From: Akkermansia muciniphila | Lineage (GTDB): Bacteria > Verrucomicrobiota > Verrucomicrobiia > Limisphaerales > JADLHS01 | DNA: 43,535 nucleotides | Reading direction: 5' to 3' | Assembly: GCA_945882065.1 (NCBI GenBank) | Contig: CAMCWI010000005.1 | Coordinates: 1 to 43,535 of the forward strand | Part shown: positions 10,601 through 17,503 of the stretch, piece by piece | Layout of the letters: each line of letters begins with the position of its first letter | Position numbering within the stretch: the stretch's first letter is position 1 | Notes under the pieces: model-generated | What the model was told of the DNA's origin: nothing | Database searches by the model: none | The model's input: the letters and a program-made list of their open reading frames with translations, nothing else | Position numbers and translations under genes: made by a program

Positions 10601-11965
10601 CGGCCAGGAATTGGTGATCGAGCTGGCTGAGGTGGTGCCGAAATTGAAGGCAAATCCCGCCGCTGGTGCCGGCGTAGCGGGCAACGGCGCGGTGCGGAAG
10701 TAGGTGGCGGGATTCGTGAGCGGCACGGTGGCGGCGAACTGGCTGGCATTGGAACTGACCCCGTGCGGCGAAACCGCCCACAGCGCAAGATTGCTGCTTT
10801 GCTGAAGTTGTGCCGCGCCCGCCGCGCCCGGCCACGACACTACCGCGTTACTTCCCTGAAGGGCGATGGCGAGCAGCTTCACCGACGGATCATCCAGAAA
10901 CGCTGCCGGCATTGGGGTGATGACTGGAAGCCCACTGGCCTTGATCAACACATAATCAACCTGACAGTCCGAAATGATTCCCGCGCCGAGAATTCCCGCG
11001 CGAAATCCGGCGTAGCCCGAACGAGCGGGAGAAAAATCCCAGCTCACCTGCCAGGTGGTCGGCTCGGGCGTGTCGCCGTCAGCGAGCCAGACTTTCGCGA
11101 ACGCGTCCGGGCCGCTGGCGTTGGGCGATTGTAGCAGGCGCAGCCAGTACCACACGTTCGTTGTCCATGCCGTGTTCAGCGAAGGACCGAACTCCGTGTA
11201 ATCGCTGAGGAATCGGAAGTGGCGTTGTCCCGGCCCACCGTAAGCCCCGGCGTTGTAGAGACTCATATTCAACCCACCGCGCACCGGCAAACTCCAACTG
11301 TTGGCCGGCACGCCGAGGGCGATCCCCGCGAAGGCATCCGCCTGTAAACTCACATTGGCCATCTTGATTCGCGCGAGCACCTCCTGGGTCGAGCCGTTGT
11401 AGGCCGGGTTGACGTAAATTAGATGATTCGGATCGCCGCTCCCTGCGCATAGATTCAGAAAACCGCCGGCCTGAGCGTAAACATCGGGACCAATAGCCAC
11501 CCAATTGGTATCGCGCGTGGGCGCGTTGAAGTCATCCTGAAATCCGCTTGCGGTCGTCCCCATTTCCACTGGTAAAAACGCGGCGAGACTCACGGTGACG
11601 TTCGCGTTGAACAAAGTCTGGTTGAGCGCCAGATTCTGAACACCGTTTACGACCAACGTCGGAGATGGGCCAAGATCAATTGCGCTCGTCGTCAGCACGA
11701 CATTCGAACTCGTCGCCCCCATCTGCGCGCTAAGGACGCTCGCCCGCTCAACGAAATAGTTACCCGCCACCGTTGCAGACGTCGGGCTAACCGCTTCCGA
11801 GAATGTTACTGTCACCTTGGTGTGATCCACCCAACCGCGCCGCACGGCGGTAACCGTCATGGCCTCAGTCGGGAGAAGCGCACCCAACATCGCGAGGCCC
11901 GCAAGCCACCTTGAAAACCACCTGAAAGTTCCTCCCCGGCAGGCATGGTTGGTGATTTTGTGCAT
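7697..11965 (-). CDS. Multidomain secreted GH36-like glycoside hydrolase (1422 aa) with N-terminal Ig/SbsA-like domain and inserted accessory domains
   Basis: [54 protein letters not shown]-terminal WVDHTKVTVTFSEAVSPTSATVAGNYFVE domain. Confidence 0.88.
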   Translation of the reverse strand: MHKITNHACRGGTFRWFSRWLAGLAMLGALLPTEAMTVTAVRRGWVDHTKVTVTFSEAVSPTSATVAGNYFVERASVLSAQMGATSSNVVLTTSAIDLGPSPTLVVNGVQNLALNQTLFNANVTVSLAAFLPVEMGTTASGFQDDFNAPTRDTNWVAIGPDVYAQAGGFLNLCAGSGDPNHLIYVNPAYNGSTQEVLARIKMANVSLQADAFAGIALGVPANSWSLPVRGGLNMSLYNAGAYGGPGQRHFRFLSDYTEFGPSLNTAWTTNVWYWLRLLQSPNASGPDAFAKVWLADGDTPEPTTWQVSWDFSPARSGYAGFRAGILGAGIISDCQVDYVLIKASGLPVITPMPAAFLDDPSVKLLAIALQGSNAVVSWPGAAGAAQLQQSSNLALWAVSPHGVSSNASQFAATVPLTNPATYFRTAPLPATPAPAAGFAFNFGTTSASSITNSWPVGEVVTVLDSNRTQRVRTYTKPGDGFKFQVDSVEFADYPAREWKLWFENPPVAAEFFQNDFGLTNPPTTVTFSEHAYNVPASGNPATRIITEYSDRGLFFDAATPVYWDNALSGNVSGGQVLNYQPFGGGFTQPALPIYFTRPQTNAAFALVVDGGATSALFEALRNGVVVSSATAMVGVANSNNFYGFRNVSSGFDCIRISPNVQPAYLRVDQVQHDIVTNTTISVDLNGKGLLDPTPTTYSGGGPAGGNLWNGTLINYTSPNSPSPSSGFVAGNGAASSLNLLFSGFSGADRSTSGNYGVHNLFEDYVSMSSGTATLTLRGLTAGATYELFLLASNDGSTAGGVFSVNGSATKTATAGSGTPFAAGRDFVHFTSQANANGQLVVSATGEQSGTSVVNGFQVVGPTIPLPSSEILSNVWAGEIALGRDNSGEFTLHYADGSTAIITDFQPRTATLLPNSTMNFAPVGGRSSDGVMPFFNIAKPGGGGLIVAVGWTGQWKASFVRDSGTNLTVRIGMEDFNLRLDAGERIRTPAVLTLSYEGDWLEGQRQLRRLLLEHYSPRPNGLPIDLPIAASGATLGFNNVTVTNQIQAITNIIQKQLPVDTYWIDAGWEIGGFATGQGNNIPDPARFPNGLAPVSQCAHTNGLRFLLWFEPERVMPNTWLRTNHADWLLTPSGMPPEYAYQQNDGWRMLNLGNPTALNWAKTNFSAIITNWGIDIYRHDFNMHPLWYWRTGEAADRKGMNEIRYVMGLYEYFDTLQQNHPGLLMDNSASGGRRLDFEMYRRLVPLLRTDYLWEVVGAQAMTHALSHWLPMIGQGGVSTANNDFRSGMGSWGTYAFDYYTPGAAFWTPLKNQLANFASLNHLFSGDFYPLTPYSTNNVDWIAWQFHRADLNEGIVQAFRRASNLTPSIGLRLQGLQSGATYQVINFELATTNTATGRQLMNDGVVVRVATPPEATTVKYRRLSP

Positions 11966-12217
11966 AAGATGGTAGAAATTCGGACTATGGAAAACTATTA
12001 GGTTGCCACTTCACTCTGGTCAACGGGTTTCGACAAAACTGTCAAGACTTTGCCGAAAACAATAGATTTAAGGGCGATGATTGAAACGAATCGCGCCAGC
12101 TTGGCTTGAAAACCGGCGCGCGCGATCACTTCGGAGTTCACCACGTCCGCCCGGTGGTTCACTGCGAGCGGCGTGGAGAATTCCACGCGCCATCAGAATC
12201 TTGAGGTTGTGATTCAT
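11580..12217 (-). repeat. Direct repeat copy A (Ig/SbsA-like head + intergenic + dehydrogenase tail)
   Basis: Colinear with 14614-15253 at offset 3033-3036 across coding and intergenic sequence. Confidence 0.85.
12060..12217 (-). pseudogene. Frameshifted 3' remnant of D-2-hydroxyacid dehydrogenase
   Basis: MNHNLKILMARGILHAARSEPP | (+1 nt) | ADVVNSEVIARAGFQAKLARF matches MARGILRAARGEPPEDVVNREVLTRPGFQTKLARF of the intact gene at 15103-16191. Confidence 0.85.
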
Positions 12218-12366
12218 GGTTCTATTCGCAATTGATCAATCTGGATGGAGTCCCGAACGTTCGAAAGCACGGGCAGTTCTGTGGCCTTCAGCAGCAGGAC
12301 GGTCTCGTCCCACAGCGGCAGCGACTCGAGCAGCAGGGCGGCGAGGAGGGTGAGGGAACGTTTCAC
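12214..12366 (-). pseudogene. 50-aa micro-ORF: signal peptide-like head with short truncated tail (VKRSLTLLAALLLESLPLWDETVLLLKATELPVLSNVRDSIQIDQLRIEP*)
   Basis: GTG start preceded by AAAGGA; stop overlaps ATG of the dehydrogenase remnant (ATGA); not in supplied ORF track because of length. Confidence 0.45.
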
Positions 12367-12405
12367 AATTTTCCTTTCAGGTGAGGGTATATTTCATGAG
12401 TTGAT

Positions 12406-14508
12406 TCACTTGACGACTTTCAGCACGAGCACTGCGGCGGCGGGTTTCTCGCGCAAGGTGATGTCGAGGCCGCGCATGAGTTCCGCGCCCGTGCGCGTTT
12501 CCTTGCCGCCATCGAGGTTTTCGATTTCGTAGGTCGCGTTGGCATCAAGGCCGCGGAGTTTTACGGTGAGCGTTTCATTCGCGGCTTCGGAACGGCGGAA
12601 GGCCTGGATCACACCGCCGCCGTTTTCCGGCGTGTGAAACTGCCACGCGATCCATTGGTCCGTGGCCCGGTTATAGGGCGTGAGCGGATAGTAGTCGCCC
12701 TCGATCATGTGCGGCGCCACGGTTCGGAATTCGTCGTAGGCTTTCTTGGCCACAGGCAGCGATGCGGCATGCATGCCAAAACCCGGCATGATAAGACTCC
12801 GGTATTCGTAAGGCTCCTGAAAGCGCGAAAGCCCGCCAAAAAACGGCAACCAGAAGGAGAGCCCGTAGGTCTGCCCTTGGAAGCCCTCGAATTTATCGGC
12901 ATCTGTGGTCATTTCATAATCGGAGCGCAGCAGGGGCACGGCGCGGCGCATGGATTCCAAGTCGTTGCGCCTGCCCCCCGAAGCGCACGAGTCGATGAGC
13001 AGTCCCGGCTTGCGCGCCCGCAGGGTATCCCACAGCGCGAGATGGCCCTGAATATAGAAATTCTCAGTCAGGCCGGCCCGCGGCAATCCGATTTCACCCT
13101 TCTCAACCTCGTCGTTCTTGCGCCACACTTCGTAGGGTCCCGGTCCGTTGAAGTCCTCGCGATACCAATCGAGTTTCTGCCGCTCGATTATCGTGGAAAG
13201 ATGGTCTTCGAGCCACGACACGGCCGCGGGATCGCCGAGGTTGAAGTAGGATCCACACTCTGTGCCATGCAACAACCACTTGGGGTGTTCAGTGGCCAAC
13301 ACCGGCCGATCATAGGCCCCGGGCGCGGAGTTGGTGTAGCCAATGCGCTCCGGCTCGAACCAGAGGACTGTCTTCATACCATGCTGCCGAGCCCAGTCTC
13401 CGAAGGGAGCAAAGCCCTTGGGAAATTTCACAGGATCCGGCTCCCAGAAGCCAGTGGTGTTGAGGAAGACTAGTGAAGCCAGTGGTGTTTTGGCGAATGG
13501 CAGGGGCTCGGGTTTGACCCACCAACCGTCGCCTGCATCCATCCAGCAAATGTCGGGCTTGATTCCCGCATCAAGGAGCCTCTGGAGCCGGGGATTTTCC
13601 GATTCGAGGAGCAGTGTCTGCTCATTCCAGAGCGGCCCTTGCCGGCCGCCCTCGGGATGGGGCATGACCTCCTCCCGATACCACCGGCGCCATAGGTTCT
13701 GCGCGATTTCCCAATCCCCACCCTTCCAGAACAGCATAGTCGCCGACGGAAACCGCACCTTCTCGCCGGGCTTGAGCCGGAACTCCGACCTTTCCTGGCC
13801 CGCCTGCCAACGCATACCGCCGTTCTCCGCGCTGAAAGTGGCCGACCAATTCCCGGGCCAGCCCAGGACCAAGATCCGGCCTTCATTGCCGGGGCCGGCC
13901 AAGTTGAAATAAGGCCAACCGTCGCGCCCGTGGGTCGATTTGCCACTGGGTCCCGGACTGAAAATCCGGGTCATGCCCGGCTTGGCTTGCCATTCGTAGG
14001 GGGCAAAGCTATTGGCACTGCAACTGTCGCCCTCGATCCCGTGCAGAGTGAACTCGGAGCCTTCGAAAAAAACGTCCGCCGTCTGCAACCCGCGCAGTTC
14101 GGGGGAGTTCCCTCCTCCGTTGTTTTGAAGAAAAGCCGTCCATTCGACCACCGGCCAGTTCTGGTATGTGATGATTTCCACCCGCAACTCCAGACCTGTT
14201 GCCGGATCGCGACGACGCAAAACCGTGGTCTCCTTGCCGTCGTCGGCACGGTGCTCGGCGGGCAGAGTGCTCCACCCGGCGAGAAAATCGCGGGAAGGCT
14301 TTCCCTCCAGCGAGAAAGAAATCGGCCAACGGGCAGGGTCTGCTGCGTTCCAGAATGATTTCGCCCAAGCTTGGCTGGCTTCAGCATCTGCCGCCGAGGA
14401 TGCCTTGTCATCGGACGGACGCCGCTCAGATTTATTTGTCTGATTGCAACCGGCCAATCCAATGAGCAGCACCAAGAAAGTGGTGGGGAGTGTGAGGGTG
14501 GGTTTCAT
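12406..14508 (-). CDS. GH36-like alpha-galactosidase-type lipoprotein
   Basis: Lipobox-like LLIGLAGC; WMDAGDGWW, VLWFEPERIG, DWYREDFNG, IDSCASGGRRNDLE, GDYYPLTPYN. Confidence 0.9.
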   Translation of the reverse strand: MKPTLTLPTTFLVLLIGLAGCNQTNKSERRPSDDKASSAADAEASQAWAKSFWNAADPARWPISFSLEGKPSRDFLAGWSTLPAEHRADDGKETTVLRRRDPATGLELRVEIITYQNWPVVEWTAFLQNNGGGNSPELRGLQTADVFFEGSEFTLHGIEGDSCSANSFAPYEWQAKPGMTRIFSPGPSGKSTHGRDGWPYFNLAGPGNEGRILVLGWPGNWSATFSAENGGMRWQAGQERSEFRLKPGEKVRFPSATMLFWKGGDWEIAQNLWRRWYREEVMPHPEGGRQGPLWNEQTLLLESENPRLQRLLDAGIKPDICWMDAGDGWWVKPEPLPFAKTPLASLVFLNTTGFWEPDPVKFPKGFAPFGDWARQHGMKTVLWFEPERIGYTNSAPGAYDRPVLATEHPKWLLHGTECGSYFNLGDPAAVSWLEDHLSTIIERQKLDWYREDFNGPGPYEVWRKNDEVEKGEIGLPRAGLTENFYIQGHLALWDTLRARKPGLLIDSCASGGRRNDLESMRRAVPLLRSDYEMTTDADKFEGFQGQTYGLSFWLPFFGGLSRFQEPYEYRSLIMPGFGMHAASLPVAKKAYDEFRTVAPHMIEGDYYPLTPYNRATDQWIAWQFHTPENGGGVIQAFRRSEAANETLTVKLRGLDANATYEIENLDGGKETRTGAELMRGLDITLREKPAAAVLVLKVVK

Positions 14509-14545
14509 AATTTCAGGCGAGGGTGAGGGTGTGTTTCCTGTTCTG

Positions 14546-14932
14546 CTATTTCTGGCGTTTCGGCAGATGCGGCAGCAGCTTGTCGAAGAGGGCTTGCTGC
14601 TCTTTTAGCACCGCGGCGAGACTCACGGTGGCGCTCGCATTGATCAAGGTTTGGCTGAGCGCCAGGTTCTGAACGCCGTTCACCGCCAACGTCGGAGCTG
14701 GGCCAAGATCTATGGAACTCACGGTCAGCACGACGTTGGAGCTGGTCGCACCGAGCTGCGCGCTGAGAACAGTAGCGCGTTCGACGGAATAATATTCCGG
14801 GGCCGTTGCGGACGCGGGGCTGACGACCTCGGAGAATGTCACGGTCACTTTGGAATGATCCACCCAGCTCCGTCGGGCCGAAACGATGTTGAGCGCGTGC
14901 GCCGTGAAGCTTCCGCTGACGATGGTCAGCAT
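14546..14932 (-). pseudogene. Chimeric ORF: Ig/SbsA-like head (paralog of 7697-11965 N-terminus) fused to sulfatase C-terminal tail
   Basis: VDHSKVTVTFSEVVSPASATAPEYYSVERATVLSAQLGATSSNVVLTVSSIDLGPAPTLAVNGVQNLALSQTL matches the 1422-aa protein; LKEQQALFDKLLPHLPKRQK* matches LTEQKDLFDKLLPHLPKRLD* of the sulfatase at 29409. Confidence 0.9.
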
Positions 14933-15253
14933 GATGATCGCGTGTTAGTGAACACCTTCCAAGGGCGTGTTTTTCGATGCACTATAAACATATACATATC
15001 GAGTCCACCAACAAGAGATTGTCCCACCACCAGTAAACCCGCGCCCAAATCAGGTCAACGCGGATGGTGAAAACCATCAAAACTTCACTGAAAAAGGTAG
15101 ATTCAGCGGCTACGATTTGAAGCAAATCGCGCCAGCTTAGTCTGAAAACCGGGGCGCGTGAGCACTTCGCGGTTCACCACGTCTTCCGGTGGCTCGCCGC
15201 GAGCGGCACGGAGAATGCCACGCGCCATCGCCTCACCCACCAAGCGCACCGCG
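14614..15253 (-). repeat. Direct repeat copy B
   Basis: Colinear with 11580-12217 at offset 3033-3036. Confidence 0.85.
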
Positions 15254-16191
15254 CGATAGGTTGTGGGCAACCAGTGAGGGGTGAGCACCACGTTGTCGAG
15301 TCGGGTCAGCGGATCGTTCGCCGCCAGAGGCTCGGGCGAGAAGACATCAAGCCCGGCGCCGGCGATCCTGTGCGTTTCCAGCGCGCGGATCATGGCGTCC
15401 TGTTTTACCAACTCGCCGCGGCCGGTGTTGATGAAATAGGCGGTGCGTTTCATCAGGCTGAACTCCCGCTCGCCGAAAAAGCCGCGCGTGGAATTGTTCA
15501 GCGCGCAGTGAAGGCTCACGTGATCGGATTCACCCAACAAGGTCTCCAAATCCACCAAGGTGACGTTACGGGCGGCGGCTTCGGTGGGCGCGCAGTGACG
15601 CGAGAAAGCCAGTACGCGCATCCCGAAAGGTTCGACGAGGCGGATCAACTCCCACGAAATTCTTCCCAGTCCGATAATTCCCAGCGTCTGCCCCGCCAAA
15701 TCATCGCCGGTAACGCTGGCCTGATTTCGCCAGTCGCCCGACCGCGCCATCCGCTCCTGGGCCGGCAGCCGCTTGGCCAGCGCCAGCATGAGCAACAGCG
15801 CGGCGGACGCGGTGGAATGCGTGAGCGATTCCGGTGCATTGAATACCGCCACGTCATTCTCCGTGCAGGCCGCGAGATCAATTTTGTCGGTGCCGACGCC
15901 GGCGCGGCCAATCACGACCAACCGTTCCGCGCCGTTGGCGAAAGCGGAGCGGCGCACATACGGACGGATAAGCACGATGCCATCCGCTGCCGCGACGTGT
16001 TGCGGCTCCAATTGCATCCGGTAGAGGTGTTCGCCGTAGGCCTCGCCGAGTTTCACCGGCGACTGATCCATGATAAATCCGTAGCGCACGTGCGGCGCGG
16101 TGGCGAGCAAATCTTCACCGTAGTAGCCGGTGGCGACTTTCCCTTCCGCGTTCAGAAAGTCACCGGAGAAAAGGACCTCGAAGTTGTTCAT
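15103..16191 (-). CDS. D-isomer specific 2-hydroxyacid dehydrogenase
   Basis: GQTLGIIGLGRISWELI (NAD-binding), FINTGRGELVKQDAMIRAL, GAGLDVFSPEPL, NVVLTPHWLPTT. Confidence 0.92.
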   Translation of the reverse strand: MNNFEVLFSGDFLNAEGKVATGYYGEDLLATAPHVRYGFIMDQSPVKLGEAYGEHLYRMQLEPQHVAAADGIVLIRPYVRRSAFANGAERLVVIGRAGVGTDKIDLAACTENDVAVFNAPESLTHSTASAALLLMLALAKRLPAQERMARSGDWRNQASVTGDDLAGQTLGIIGLGRISWELIRLVEPFGMRVLAFSRHCAPTEAAARNVTLVDLETLLGESDHVSLHCALNNSTRGFFGEREFSLMKRTAYFINTGRGELVKQDAMIRALETHRIAGAGLDVFSPEPLAANDPLTRLDNVVLTPHWLPTTYRAVRLVGEAMARGILRAARGEPPEDVVNREVLTRPGFQTKLARFASNRSR

Positions 16192-16195
16192 AGGT

Positions 16196-17467
16196 TTACC
16201 AGCGGCGCAGGTCGGCTTCAGTGGTGATCTCAACGCGTGCGTTGGTCTTCGATTTGAAATCATCACGCAGCCGCGTGCCAAGTCCGGGCTTGGCGGGAAG
16301 CGAGAGTTGTCCCTCGGAAATCGGGATGCGATCCGTCACCACGTCGTCATACCAGCCGTCCACATAACCGCGCACGGTTTCCATGATCAGCGCGTTGGGA
16401 ATGTGCAACATGAGATGCGCCGCCGCCCAGAGCGCGACCGGCCCGATCGTGTCATGCGACGTCACGGGAAGGAAATAGGTGTCCGCCAGGGTACAAATCT
16501 TCCGGCCTTCGGTGATCCCGCCGCCCCATGAAAAATCCGGCATGACGATGTCCAAAGCACCTTTCTCCAGCCAGGGACGGAAATTGAACCGGGTGAACAC
16601 CCGCTCGCTTTGGCAGATGGGAATCTTCGTGGCGGATTTCAGGCGCACGTAGGCATCCACGTTGTCCGGCGGCATGATTTCCTCAAGCCAATAGATGTCG
16701 TACGGCTCGAGCGCCTGCGCGATCCGGGTTGCACTCGGCAGGTTCCAGCGGGCGTGGCCTTCGATGGCGATGGACATCTTGCCACCCACCGCGCGGCGAA
16801 TGTCTTCAACAATGGCGACGCCGCGCTTCAAGTCTTCATTGTCTATGGAGTGACCGAGAATGCCCGCCGCCGTCCTCGCTCCCCAGACAACGTAAGGCTC
16901 GCGAAGCTTTGTCGGGCCGGAGAGCGTGGGGCCGAATTGGTCAAATGGCCAAAGCTTCATGGCCTTGATGCCCTGGCGCAGCAAGCTCTCGGCGAGTTCG
17001 CCCGCGCGACCGTCGCACCACGCTTCGAGGTCATCGTATTTGCCCGAGCTTATGCAAGTGTTATAGATCGGCACGCGATCACGGTTGCGGCCACCGAGGA
17101 GATTGTAGATCGGCTGGCCGGTGTGCTGGCCGACGATGTCCCACAAGGCGATGTCCACGGCCGAGATCGCCCGCATCTCCGAGCCCGCGTAACCGCAGAA
17201 ATTGACGAGCGAGAACATGTTGTTCCAGTGGTTCTCGATGTCGAGGGGATCGCGCCCGATCAGCAACGGCGCGAGCACATCGTGGATAACCGCCGCCACG
17301 GCGCGTGGGAGATAATACGTCTCGCCCAAGCCCACCAACCCATCGTCCGTGTGGATTTGCACCCAGAGATTATTCGGCAACGCCTGCCGTGAATGGGGAT
17401 TCTGCTTTCGCCATTCCGCATCGGGCACGGCTTGAAACCAGATCGTTTCGACTTTGGTGATCTTCAT
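16196..17467 (-). CDS. Mandelate racemase / muconate lactonizing enzyme family (enolase superfamily) dehydratase-like protein
   Basis: MKITKVETIWFQ...LVGLGETYY, SAVDIALWDIVGQHTGQPIYNLLGG, DIYWLEEIMPPDN, TSHDTIGPVALWAAAH. Confidence 0.9.
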   Translation of the reverse strand: MKITKVETIWFQAVPDAEWRKQNPHSRQALPNNLWVQIHTDDGLVGLGETYYLPRAVAAVIHDVLAPLLIGRDPLDIENHWNNMFSLVNFCGYAGSEMRAISAVDIALWDIVGQHTGQPIYNLLGGRNRDRVPIYNTCISSGKYDDLEAWCDGRAGELAESLLRQGIKAMKLWPFDQFGPTLSGPTKLREPYVVWGARTAAGILGHSIDNEDLKRGVAIVEDIRRAVGGKMSIAIEGHARWNLPSATRIAQALEPYDIYWLEEIMPPDNVDAYVRLKSATKIPICQSERVFTRFNFRPWLEKGALDIVMPDFSWGGGITEGRKICTLADTYFLPVTSHDTIGPVALWAAAHLMLHIPNALIMETVRGYVDGWYDDVVTDRIPISEGQLSLPAKPGLGTRLRDDFKSKTNARVEITTEADLRRW

Positions 17468-17503
17468 ACGCTTGTTTTTCGCGAGCGGCGGCAGTGACTC
17501 AAC

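Noticed and set aside
11580-15253. Composite transposon with the repeats as IS ends
   Set aside because: Repeats are direct copies of coding/intergenic sequence with no transposase, inverted ends or target-site duplication seen.
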